Source: Pseudogymnoascus destructans (lineage: Eukaryota; Ascomycota; Leotiomycetes; Thelebolales; Thelebolaceae). Taken from it: a stretch of DNA of 64,000 bases. Below, piece after piece: positions 1 through 10,041 of this stretch. Location: positions 310,001 through 374,000 of the forward strand of contig NW_020167531.1 in the NCBI RefSeq assembly GCF_001641265.1, written 5' to 3'. The notes beneath the pieces were generated by a model. The model saw only the letters and a program-made list of their open reading frames with translations, made no database searches and had not been told where the DNA came from. The first letter of the stretch is position 1. Each line of letters opens with the position of its first letter. The position numbers were made by a program, and so were the translations under genes.

Positions 1-246
1 ATTTTGGATGAGCATCTTAGTGATCCTACTCAAAATGATGAGCAAGAAGAGGAGCCTGAGACTGAAGAGGCTGTTTATTCAGCCTCTGATGCTCGCAATG
101 CCCTTAAAGTTCTGATTGAGTATACGGAGTGTCAGGATGCTCTCCAAGCCAATCACCTCAGGGCATTAGAGCGTTTGGAGGGTGAAATTGAGGCAATTCA
201 GCTTAATTCATTGGTTCAGGAGACATTGGATAGGTGGATTACATAA
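1..246 (+). CDS. pogo/Fot1-like transposase, C-terminal fragment (5' end outside the window)
   Basis: An open frame enters from the left edge and stops at 246. About 80 residues are visible: an acidic, Glu-rich linker, then a short helical tail ending in QETLDRWIT. This arrangement (acidic linker, helix rich in Leu/Glu/Ala, terminal QxTLDxW/F motif) is what I know from the C-terminus of fungal Tc1/mariner-superfamily pogo/Fot1 transposases. The catalytic DDE core is not in the window, so the assignment rests on the tail and on the inverted-repeat-like sequence just downstream. It could also be another DDE transposase with a similar tail. Whether the element is intact cannot be judged. Confidence 0.5.
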   Translation: MLDEHLSDPTQNDEQEEEPETEEAVYSASDARNALKVLIEYTECQDALQANHLRALERLEGEIEAIQLNSLVQETLDRWIT

Positions 247-308
247 TACTTGGCATTTCAATATAACGATATTTTCACTTTTACGATATTTACACGTGTC
301 ACCAATTG

Positions 309-334
309 TATCGACTTAACGGGAGTTGACTGTA
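309..334 (+). mobile_element. Probable right terminal inverted repeat and TA target site of the pogo-like element
   Basis: The stretch ending GGGAGTTGACTG at 332 is followed by TA. Read on the other strand it begins CAGTCAACTCCCGTTAAGTC, the kind of terminus seen on fungal pogo/Fot1 elements, which duplicate the dinucleotide TA. It lies about 85 bp after the transposase stop codon, a usual distance. The left terminus is outside the window, so the inverted repeat cannot be confirmed. Confidence 0.4.
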
Positions 335-1127
335 GTAGTGTTGTACCGAAAGTAAAGCAAAGGCCACAGGTATCACAGCACGTACAATCGAAAAACAGGC
401 TCGTACCACCTTAATCCTACACTTGTTCTATATCAATATGTAGCTACAAATAAGAGTCTATCTACTGCTCCATACGAAGAAGATTGGCCGATATACGGTC
501 GCTGGCACCAAGAAATGCCACTGAAGCCACGGCGGTGGAGGCGACGCTGCTACGGCCCAATTGGGCGGTGAGCGACAGGGGTGGTTGGGGCCTGAGGCAC
601 GGCGAAAATCGCCCATCGTGATTTTGGGGTGGTGGAGATCGCCACTTGGTGGCTCCTCTTACTGGCGGAACTTTAATCCGTGGTCCGACCCTCCCGCGCC
701 TTGAATCTGAATTATCAGATGGTAGGAATGGACACGTTGACGAAAAGTACAGATTAAATTACCCTGGCTTTGTAAACACAACATTTCCGATTTGATTTGT
801 ATTTATATTTTCCCCATTTTCAATACCATGCCGACCTTTTTATGATTGAGAGTTTGGTTCTGTACTTTTAAGTGACTTCTCGAAAGTTATACCGCATCGA
901 GCCACGCCCCAAATTCCTGGACCTTAATTGGATTGGAAGCACTTTCTTTAAGATCTTTCGACAAGTTTAAATTGAGGGATCAATAAATATACAACCTGCC
1001 AGTCTGCTAGAAACTTTACAATCTAGAATCCGCCATCTGCATCATTTCCAAGGCTCCGAGCGCTTCACGAGTTCCCAATTGTAAAGGTGCTGGCCTTGTG
1101 TCGCCAGAAGACTTCCCCATCGCCACC
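335..1127. other. Intergenic, upstream of ERO1
   Basis: About 790 bp between the transposon end and the ERO1 start. A GC-rich patch (about 500-680) is followed by AT-rich sequence. No convincing gene was seen; the antisense ORFs over 1042-1333 are shadows of ERO1 exon 1 and its leader. The ERO1 promoter should lie here, but I could not identify an unfolded-protein-response element with confidence. Confidence 0.6.
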
Positions 1128-3146
1128 ATGAGGACGGCAGCACAACTCTTCTACCTCGCTGTGTTTGCGCTCTTGCATACATCTGATGCAAACAGCGAAG
1201 CAGTCGCGAGAAACATTGTCCCCGAAGCCGCCGACGAATGCGCCGTAAGTCCAGCCCATCCCTTAGCTTCCATCCTTGCCTTGCCTCTCTGACCACCTAC
1301 AGATCCACCCGAAAGCAATTGTTTCCGATGCATGCGCCTCCTACTCTACAATCGATAATCTAAACAAGGCGCTCAGTCCTGCGGTCGAAGACCTTACCAA
1401 GCATACCGACTTTTTTGCATACTACCGCCTCAACCTATTCAATAAGCAATGTCCCTTCTGGAACGACGACGGCGGCATGTGTGGCAACATTGCCTGCGCC
1501 GTGAACACGCTCGACAATGAGGAGGATATACCACTCGTCTGGCGCTCAGAGGAGTTATCGAAGCTGCAAGGACCAAAGGCCGTTCACCCTGGGCGAAAGC
1601 AACAAGCTGAACGCGGTCCGGAGAGGCCGCTACAAGGCATGCTGGGAGAGGACACAGCGGAGAGTTGCGTGATGGAATACGACGACGAATGTGATAGCAG
1701 GGACTACTGTGTACCAGAAGACGAGTCCGCTACTGGCAAGGGCGACTACGTGAGTCTAGTCGACAACCCCGAGCGCTTCACCGGATACAGCGGCGCGAGC
1801 GCCAACCAAGTCTGGGACGCCATATACCGCGAGAACTGCTTCAGCCGCTCATCCTTCCCCAAGTCCGCGTCCCTCGGCAAGCCGAAAACGGCGAGCATGC
1901 CGTTCCCCGCCGCCAACGAGCTCAAGTTCGTGATGCAGGGCGGCGCGAAGCACGCTCCGCTACTAGGCAATGCCCCGAGCGCCGAGACGGGCTTCGAGAA
2001 CGAGGATGAGTGTCTGGAGAAGCGCGTCTTTTACCGCGTGGTGTCGGGCATGCACGCGAGTATCAGCGCACATATCTGCCAGTACTCGCTCAACCAGTTG
2101 ACAGGCCAATGGGGTCCGAATCTGACGTGCTACCATGAGAGGCTGCACGAGCACCCGGAGCGCATTTCGAACTTGTACTTCAACTACGCCCTCGTCGTGC
2201 GCGCCGTGGCTAAGCTGGGGCCGTACTTGAACGATTACACGTACTGCTCAGGTGACCCGACGCAGGACGCGGAGACGAAGAGCAAAGTCCTTGCCATCTC
2301 TGCCCAGGCCGCGCGCGAGCCGAATATCTTCGACGAGAGCCTGATGTTTGTGAATGGCGAGGGACCGAGTCTGAAGGAGGACTTCCGTAACCGCTTCCGC
2401 AATATTAGCCGCATGATGGACTGTGTCGGGTGCGACAAGTGCCGACTGTGGGGAAAGCTGCAGACAAACGGTTACGGTACGGCTCTGAAGGTGCTCTTTG
2501 AGTTTGACAACCCGCACGCGCTGGAGGGTGATCTTCAAGTTGCGCCGCAGCTGAAGCGGACGGAGCTGGTGGCGCTGTTCAACACGCTCGCTAGGATCAG
2601 CAGCTCTTTAGACGCTGTTGGCAAGTTCAGAGACCTAGTTGATGCCGAAGATAGCGCGTCAGGAAAAGGAAAGGGGGAGGAGTATCATGTGATTACGGAT
2701 CGGGAGAGGCTGGGGAGGCAGCAGGTGTCGGGGAAGAGCTACAAGGATACGGGTGAGATGACAGAGAAGGAACGCCAAGAGACGGCCGAGGATGAGGATG
2801 AGGATATCCAAAAAGTCTTTGGCGATCATCGTAAGCGCCGCGATACCACGGAAGAGTCGGCGTGGGAAGCGATTTGCAACGAGACTTGGATCATTTACCG
2901 CATTGTGATATATATCTTCAAGCAGTGGATTGGGTTTCCCAAGGTTGCGTAAGTTTACCCCCCTTTCTCCCTTTACGGATATCGTAGCGGCTGTCACTAT
3001 CAATAGAGTGATGAAGACTAACACCAAACAGATGGCACATCTTCACCAACGAGCTCAGTCGCCTATGGCACAACTACATCGGTCTCCCCATCCCGATGCG
3101 CACCTGGGGATGGAAACGCGTCCCGGGCCCTGAGGAGTTCTATTAG
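1128..3146 (+). CDS. ERO1: Endoplasmic reticulum oxidoreductin 1 (ERO1)
   Basis: Flavoenzyme that oxidises protein disulfide isomerase in the ER lumen and passes electrons to oxygen. Exons 1128-1244, 1303-2948 and 3032-3146 give 625 residues. The ATG at 1128 has a good context (GCCACCATG) and opens a signal peptide (hydrophobic core LFYLAVFALL); the in-frame ORF opening at 1098 would bury it. Residues about 89-104 hold the cysteine cluster CPFW...C....C that matches the yeast shuttle pair. FTGYSG and YRENCF are conserved family blocks. The catalytic CxxCxxC (CVGCDKC) is at about residues 413-419, followed by RLWGKLQ. Both introns have clear branch points (CTGAC, CTAAC). An acidic, low-complexity stretch near residues 500-560 is fungal-specific. 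No defect was seen. Confidence 0.95.
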
Positions 3147-3895
3147 ACTGCTGGGCTGGCTGTCCGTGCTCGCCCCTTTCTATATTTCATTAAGCTAAAA
3201 GGGGCATTTTTTCTGGGAATGGGAAATCTTGGGGCTTAGTTTGCATCAGCGATGGCGTTTTTTGGGTGGGTGGGATAGAGATACATGGTATGTTGAGAGA
3301 AACTCATTTTGCTATCTACGGGGGGGAAGATGGAGGTGAGATAGAGTATATATGCAGTTCTTGGGAGAACCTGTCTGTTCTGTATTTTGGAAATGAAAGA
3401 TAAATTTCTATGTCTATACCATTCTCATGTCATGACACTGCTGTCTCTGGCCTTTGGCTATCGAGTCGCTACTCTCACTGGTTTTAGACTTTCCTTCTCC
3501 TATGTTTCTCTTCTCTCCTGGCAGGCAAAATAATATAAATTGCAGCAATATTGCAGGCAGTCCAAAGCATCCGCTGCAACATACCGAGCCCTTCAAGGTG
3601 TCTCTGACTTTCTACAATACAGACACAGACATACAGAAACAACCACAGCTTTCTTCACCTCTTCCCTTCTTTATTCTCGAGTCGTCTCGAAGAAGATCAA
3701 GCAGCGGGTGCCTACAACAGCCAGCCGAGTCTGAGACCAGTATAAATTCAGGTCTCCTCAGCTTCTACCATCATACATATCATACCAACCTCCACAACTC
3801 AAACTCTCACACCAACAACAGATCCACTCAAACCTCACTTCAACGCCAACACAAACATCACCAACACAACCACACAACCCAACACTACCACCACA
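3147..3895. other. Intergenic and leader of the SUMO-like gene
   Basis: A 750-bp gap. The last 150 bp before the ATG at 3896 are rich in CA/ACC with almost no G, typical of a fungal 5' leader. ORFs seen here (3454-4083, 3540-3734) are low-complexity readings of that leader. No other gene or repeat was recognised. Confidence 0.6.
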
Positions 3896-4450
3896 ATGGC
3901 CGTCCTCTCCGTCACTTCCAGCCGCGGCAGGAGCTACTCACCCACCTCGACCCTCCCCACCGACCCCCTCTCCATCATCCAACACGCCCTCGCCAGCGGC
4001 CAAGGCGCCCAACTCATCGAGCTCCTCGCCTCTCAGCTGAAGACCAACCAATTCATCGGCCAGCCCACAGCGGTGCCGCATGATTTCGATCTCTCCCACG
4101 GCTCCCACGAGGTCATGTACGTGACTTTCCGCATGGGCCCGCGCAAGGAGGTGGTCTTCAAGATTGGGCCGGACACGATCATGAGACATGAGATTGATTG
4201 CTGTTTGGAGATGTGGAGATATGATGATGGGCGTAGATACATGGCTTGGGAGCTGTTCTTCTACTTGCCTTGCAATACGAGGATTGATTACTACAAGCCT
4301 TTGGCGGCGAAGGAGGTGAGTTTGTTTAGTTTTTGTTCTTTGTGTTGGGCAGGGGGGTTGAGAGCGGGATAACTGGCTAACATTAGATGGCAGCTGGGGG
4401 TTGAGAACCATGACTTGATTGACGTGTTCAGTGAGTCGCACGGCGGATAG
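3896..4450 (+). CDS. SUMO/ubiquitin-like protein ending in an exposed Gly-Gly
   Basis: Exons 3896-4315 and 4394-4450, joined over a 78-nt intron (GTGAGT donor, GCTAAC branch, CAG acceptor), give 158 residues. The first 70 or so are Ser/Pro/Gln-rich and probably flexible. The last 86 look like a beta-grasp fold: two strands (VMYVTFRM, EVVFKI), a helix, then WELFFYL where SUMO has its LRFLF strand. The C-terminus KELGVENHDLIDVF...GG is close in pattern to SUMO (KELGMEEEDVIEVY...TGG). The protein stops right after Gly-Gly, so unlike ordinary SUMO precursors there is no tail to remove. Known: such a terminus can be activated and conjugated. Inferred: this is a divergent SUMO paralogue, not the housekeeping SMT3. 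It might instead be a non-conjugated SUMO mimic. Confidence 0.7.
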
Positions 4451-4583
4451 ATGGGCGTCGGCATTGCATGGCGGATTGATTGGGACGAGCATTGTGCGGC
4501 GAATAGATGGGCATGGGCGTTTTATGGCGAACTGATGAACATGGGAGCTATGCGGCAGATGGATGAACCTAGGTATTATACGG
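4441..4583. repeat. Degenerate minisatellite overlapping the stop codon of the SUMO-like gene
   Basis: Five diverged units of 25-31 bp start at about 4441, 4472, 4497, 4528 and 4553, each opening with CGG/CGA followed by an A/T-GATxGAT-like core. Unit 1 contains the codons for the terminal Gly-Gly and the stop (GGC GGA TAG); unit 3 reads GGC GAA TAG at the same place. Boundaries are approximate because the copies are diverged. Confidence 0.6.
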
Positions 4584-5365
4584 CCAAAGATACAGGCACC
4601 GGCGAATCTTTACCACTCTGAAGACGCTCACAAGGGACGGGAGGCGTTCCGGAAAACGGGCAGTGAGTTATTTGGTTTATTGGTTTATGGATGCATTCGC
4701 GATGAGTTTTGAATACGGTGCGTGGATGCCACCAGTCTCAACAGGGGCGGAGCGGAGGAAGGACCCGGGATTATGATGCCAGGGTTTTAGGGGTAATGGA
4801 CGCATATATACCAACGTGAAATGCGATGATATTCACCTTCTGAAATGAGAAGTAGCAGCATGCAAGTGAAATTGTTTCTGGTGATATATACTCCTATGCT
4901 TTTCAGGCAAAGAAAGAAGGTGAAGAGAGAATGAGAGGATGGAGCGGTCTGGGTCATCGCAGCCAGGGTCCAGAGTCGAGACAGAGGCAGTAAAAGTCGA
5001 ATATTACCGCGACCATTGAACATTCACGGGATCATCAGTTGAACAGATCCAGCAAGCGAGCATCACGAAAGACACTTTATGCATAGTTCCATCATTGAAT
5101 TCAGAAATATCTGTCATAAACCCGTCCTAACGCACTGGTTTGATACACAAGACAATACTTATTCGAGGAATAACCCAGTATGTGTCGGCTGGAAGTCCAT
5201 TTTCGAGATGACGAGGGACATGATGTCAGGCGTCGAAAACTCGTCGACGCATGCTGCAAAATATGCTGATTGTGAATTCCGAACTCCGCTTCGTGCTGAA
5301 ATCTAGAGCCGCGAGGGCACCGCTGTTGATGAACGCCGTAGCGTCTATTTAAAGAGGGGGGGGGC
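4584..5365. other. Intergenic between two convergent genes
   Basis: About 780 bp separate the SUMO-like gene (plus) from the last exon of CKS1 (minus). The ORFs at 4787-5023 and 5079-5306 have no recognisable motif, splice support or family likeness. A G-run at 5355-5364 lies next to the CKS1 stop codon. Confidence 0.6.
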
Positions 5366-5919
5366 TCATTGTGCCGGGGGCACGTAGTTGATCGGACGCC
5401 TAGGAATTGTTAGGACGCTTTCTTTTTTTCGGTTTCAGAGAGGTGGGAAGCTTACTTGAACAGGAGGATATGTGGTTCCGGTTCGTGCACCTCGTAATGC
5501 TCCCATCCTAGACTCTATAATTATAGAATTAGCAACGATCATATAACTGTGGGGGCGGGGGGTATATCTGCGTACCTGGGTAATACCTATCGCTCTCCAT
5601 TCTTCTTCCCAGAGCAGTTTCAAGGTCCCTTTTGACGGATCATGATATTCTTTTGGGATGGCCTTCAGCATAGCCTTTGGTAGCTGAACATGTCTGTATT
5701 CGTAGTCGTCGTCGGAATAGCTGGATTGGATATTAGTGCCTGTTTACACAATAGCGTGCTCCCTATTGTCTTTGAATCTGCCCCGCGTCTACAGTGCGGG
5801 GTTGAGGGCGACAGAACGTACCGAGGAGAGTAGTGAATTGAGTCGATATATTCTTCCAGGCGCTCCTTCTCAGCCTCCGACAGAGGCCGTGGTGCCTTGT
5901 TCCGTCTGTTGTAATCCAT
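5366..5919 (-). CDS. CKS1: Cyclin-dependent kinase regulatory subunit CKS1
   Basis: Small protein that binds the Cdc2/Cdc28 kinase and guides it to phosphorylated substrates. Four exons on the minus strand: 5919-5822, 5720-5576, 5514-5456 and 5399-5366, giving 111 residues, the usual size. Family motifs appear in order: the YSDDDYEYRHVQLP block, the EEEWR..GI.Q block, the hinge HEPEPHILLFK and the C-terminal RPINYVPPAQ. The introns are 101, 61 and 56 nt with good donors (GTACGT, GTACGC, GTAAGC); CACTAAT and CCTAAC branch points are visible in the first and third. If the third intron were missed, the frame would stop at TAA right after the LLFK codons and lose the conserved tail. Divergent from RSC4. 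Confidence 0.93.
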
Positions 5920-6675
5920 GTCTGTTTACCGGAGTGAAGGATCCCTTGGTGAGTGGGAGAAGTTTGGTGGGCTGGACGTTGTATGTATGCGCTTTCCTAG
6001 CCAACAGGAACAGTGGGGGTGGGGGAATGGAACTCCGACCGCCGGTTTGCCGGATGAACTACGTCTCAGAGTGTTTATGAGGCGCGAGTCAAAGGGCGTA
6101 ATGTTGCAAAAGTCGTGATCACAGTTAAAAGAGTCAGAATTTAGCAAAACGGCGAAAGGCAAAAATAAACGTTGGGATTCTCTATTGTTTACTTGGGTGC
6201 CTGCTTATCAGATGTGTGCCTGAGGCTGATAAGTGTTGGGACAATTTGATAGCGAAGTCACGTGGCATGTCTATGCTCTGCCCACACAATACAGGTGTCG
6301 TATATACGATATATAAATATATATTTGGAAATTGAGGCTATTCGGGCTCTATCATCGGATTTCTCGTACCTATAAGCTATTAACGGTTCTTCGAGCGCAA
6401 AGTGAGAACACATCTGTCGTGCACAGACACTCTCTTGTCTTGAAAGGGACGATTCTGGAGCTCTGTCGCCTTCGCCTTGCCGTGCACGCGTCGAAACCTC
6501 TCCAATTCCGATCATCCCTACCACAATAATCGCGTCAAACCCCATCTTTGCGCGCTTCACCCGTTGACGCCAGTTACAATTCGACTCATTGACTGGTGCA
6601 ACATACTCGAAAAGCTCTGATACCGTGTGCGTCGTAATCGCCAACTTTACGCGACACCGATTGCACAGCGCAACA
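5920..6675. other. Divergent intergenic region between CKS1 and the RSC4-like gene
   Basis: About 756 bp shared upstream region for two genes transcribed away from each other. It includes an AT-rich stretch near 6300-6330. No separate gene is supported; the ORFs over 6258-6884 are antisense or leader readings. Confidence 0.6.
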
Positions 6676-9247
6676 ATGGATTCGAAGCGCAAGGCCAACG
6701 GTGCTGCATCTACAGCAGATGAATTGGACGACCGTGGCACAAAGAGGCGTAAAGTATCAGTAAGCCTACTGTTCCTTTGTTGTTGCTGGCCCCGTTGCGA
6801 TATAAATTTGTTGTTGAATTTGAGGGACGGATGGGTTGCGACGGGGGAAATACTTGCCCATGACGCATGGCTGCTTGCTCCCACTCCACCTCCGGCCTTA
6901 TCAAACGGAGGTGATGAGCTCCTCGAGCTGAACGCACTCTACCGAAGCTCTCCACAGATACCCGTACGGGATAGAAGTAATTAAGCCAGTTGCTAATATG
7001 TTTTTCTCTTCTAGGATTCAGTTTCCAGTTATGGCGAGACGTCAGAATCAACGTCAGAGGTTGGCTTGGAATTGCTGGAACAGATTAAGAATACCAGAGA
7101 CAAAAGGTACGAGAAGCGCCGATATAACATATCCATGAGGAGGGTGTCTTATCGACTATGACAACCAGTCCCTCTCTGAACACAACGCATTACTACCAAG
7201 ACGACATTCCTTGAGGGATCCATGCTAATTGTCAACAGAGGGCGACCTGCAGTTAATGACTTTCTCTCTCTACCCAGTAGAGATGCCATTCCCGATTACT
7301 TCAAAAGGACAAAGATGCCCATCGCCATCGATATGATCGAGGCCAAACTAAACAACCGCGAATTCCCTACGCTTACGTCGCTGGAGAGTTTCTGGAAACG
7401 TCTGGTCCAAAATGCCAAAGACTACAATGAAAGGGAGTCCCTGATACACAAAGATGCTGAGCGCATCCGCAAAATTGTTACGGCTTTCATGCAAAAGAAG
7501 AACCCGGCATATAAGGACCCTAAGTACCAGTCATTCCCGACACCGATTCCTGACGACGGTACTGCGATTGCAGTGGAAGATATTGACGCAGAAGGCGAAA
7601 GTGACCATGAGGTGACGGGCACAGAAATTGAGGCTTCTATGACGCCTACCTCGGAGATTGCTATCCCCGGTTCTGCCAAACGAAGGCCAGGGCGTCCACC
7701 GAAGAATCCCGTAGCTTTCGAGCTGGAGAGACAGCGACGAGCCACTTCCACTCCAGGTGGGCAGGATGGAGTCGTCAAAGTCGGCGGTTCGTTCAATGGC
7801 CTTAACTTTCAGCAAGCACAAGAGAAAATTGCCGAAGAGATGACTCACTACAAGGAGGATGAAGAGTATGTCTTCTAGATTTCGTTTAAGAATGAGCACT
7901 AACTTGCTATGTAGTGATGAGTATCCAACCTTCGAGCCGTTTATCAAACTTCCAGACCGCAAGCTTAAAGATTACTATCAAGTTATCCCTAATCCTGTCA
8001 GCTTCAATACGCTGAGAAAGCACATACGCGGTAGCCACACTAGAAGTGAAACCATTGGCACTTCTGATTTCAAAAGCTGGGATGCCTTCGAAGAGGAGGT
8101 TTCATCTATTTGGAAGAATGCTAAGCATTACAACGAGGATGGAAGCGCCATCTCCGCACTTGCTGACAATCTCGAGGTAAGCTAAATTTCAGGTCTTTCA
8201 TATCTGATACTAATTTACAACAAAAGATTTTCTTCAACAAACGCCTTGCCGCAGCGAAGAAGGTCGTCCAAGAACCACCCCAGCAAAAGCTCAAGTTGAA
8301 GGTTTCGGCTCCAGAAGCTGGGCCCAAGATAATGCTACGTATGGGTGCCAAAGGAAGCCCTGCTGAGTCGCTCAGGGAAACGCCCCCAACAATCACTCCC
8401 CTCGCAAATGGTGCTTCGTCGAGGGAAGCAGCACCTGGTAGCGTGGTCCGCCCAGCTTCAGCAGTTGGTCATATTGATAGAGGACGAAGCATATCTGGCT
8501 CTGTAAACTCGCCCACGCTGTCAGTATCTGCGTCTGCGCCGGTAAAGAGCGAGGATCGGCCATCCCCTTCGATGCAACCCTCCTCAGTGGCCGGCGTCCA
8601 GGGGTTACCAGCTACGCAAATGAATAGCGTCTCTATGGCGCCTCCTACAGGACTTGGTCCTGCAGTGGCGGCGAATGGACATCATTTAAACGGTACCGCC
8701 CCAGGTTACGGCCACATGCAGCCTTCTCCATATCAACCCCCGCCAGTCCCAACATTCGACTCCAAGTGGCGTCTTCCAGGAAAAGGTGAGCCTACTCCTA
8801 CATAAACAACCCGAACTAACTTTATTAGATGCATCTGATTCTATGATAACCAATCTGCATCTATCCACCCACCCCGGACTCCACTTAACCCGCCATTTCC
8901 ACATGGACCTCCCGCCATCGCCGACGATGACACAGCAAAGCATCACGATTAATCTGCCGCATACACACTACTACCTACAGATAAAGCCGACTATTGCTAA
9001 TTCGTTGATGGAGCGCCAGCACAAGCTCTTTGTGACCTCTGGCACACAACGCCTAGTCGCGATGCCGCAGGTGCCTGGGCAGCCAATCGATCACAGAAAC
9101 CCCCTGTTTGAAGCACGCCTTCTGCCAGGAGTGAACAGAATCGAGGTGGAGCTGATTGCTGCACTTCCCAAGGGAGCATCGAGGGCAGCCAGTGGTCAGG
9201 AGGTCGAGCTTGAGAAGGTCACCATATTTGCGAATTTATTGAGATAG
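6676..9247 (+). CDS. RSC4: RSC4-like chromatin remodelling subunit with two bromodomains
   Basis: Subunit of the RSC (SWI/SNF-class) nucleosome remodeller that reads acetyl-lysine on histones. Six exons: 6676-6759, 7015-7106, 7239-7865, 7915-8176, 8227-8785, 8829-9247; 680 residues. The N-terminus has a KRRK basic patch. Bromodomain 1 lies at about residues 65-150 (core AIPDYF...MPIAIDMI...NAKDYNE). An AT-hook (KRRPGRPPK) is near residue 210. Bromodomain 2 lies at about 270-365 (core KDYYQVIPNPV...NAKHYNEDGS). A Ser/Pro-rich linker leads to a conserved C-terminal domain of about 140 residues, as in yeast Rsc4. Intron 1 is 255 nt; the others are 43-132 nt. Both bromodomains keep the Asn of the acetyl-lysine pocket. 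RSC1/2 are less likely because no BAH domain is seen. Confidence 0.88.
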
Positions 9248-10041
9248 AAGGGTACATGGCCACCGTCGTGTCGGTGTGTTGGGGGCTTGTTTGCACTTGT
9301 ACAACCAGCATACAAATGAGGTCTTGGGCAGGTACTAGACTGGCTATTGGGAGTTTTATGGGGGTTGGGTATACGGATTTGTTTCTTATATTGATGGCAT
9401 GGGTGGAGTTGGTTTTAACGAAGACCCAAAACGAGGCCTTCAGTCATAGTGTACAGAATAGATAGTCTCTAAGTGGCAAGAATGAGAACCGTTCAATGAG
9501 ATGATTTAGCTCGAAAATAAAATTCCATGCAGCATGGAAAGATACAATGGTGGCAAAAATGAGAACCGTTTGATGAAATGATTTAGCTCGAAATTATAAT
9601 CCCATATAAGTTACTCGTGCCGCCCAAAGTCTGAAGAGCGACAGCCTTACCAGAGGGTTTGATACCAGTTACTTATGCTGATAGAAATTCTTCTTCTACC
9701 TCTACGTATGAGTGACTGGCCTATTCATTTCTGCTCTGAGTGACTGAATGCCTTTATTTTAATTATAGCTACTGTAATCGCTGTTGTTTTGCACAGTTCC
9801 TCTTTATTTTGAATTTAATTTTCCATTGAACGCCGTATGATTGGCCGAACCGATTAAATATCGACTGTAAAGCCCATAAGTGGGGCACCAGCCGCTAGGC
9901 GAAGATTGGCTCTAGCGGCTCCCACTCAAAAAAGTTCGAGAGTTGGATATTCCGTTCTCGAAATATTCGATTTCTTCTCTCCCTCTCAACATCCACAACC
10001 CATCCTCCTCCAACCTCACCACCACCACACACACTCTCACA
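9248..10041. other. Intergenic between the RSC4-like gene and the SSB-type HSP70 gene
   Basis: 794 bp. It holds an imperfect direct duplication (9473-9525 and 9549-9600) and a 14-bp string TACTCGTGCCGCCC near 9613 that recurs near 51532. CT- and CA-rich sequence from about 9970 is the HSP70 leader. At 9954-9963 GTTCTCGAAA matches two inverted heat-shock-element half sites, probably by chance since SSB chaperones are not classically heat-induced. No gene. Confidence 0.55.
9473..9600. repeat. Imperfect direct duplication, unit about 76 bp
   Basis: GTGGCAAGAATGAGAACCGT at 9473 recurs as GTGGCAAAAATGAGAACCGT at 9549, and the similarity runs through ATGATTTAGCTCGAAA in both. It is two copies only, with unknown origin. 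Confidence 0.6.

Noticed and set aside
9954..9963. Possible heat-shock element upstream of the SSB gene
   Set aside because: Only two half sites, in the probable leader, and SSB genes are not typical heat-shock genes; kept as a remark only.
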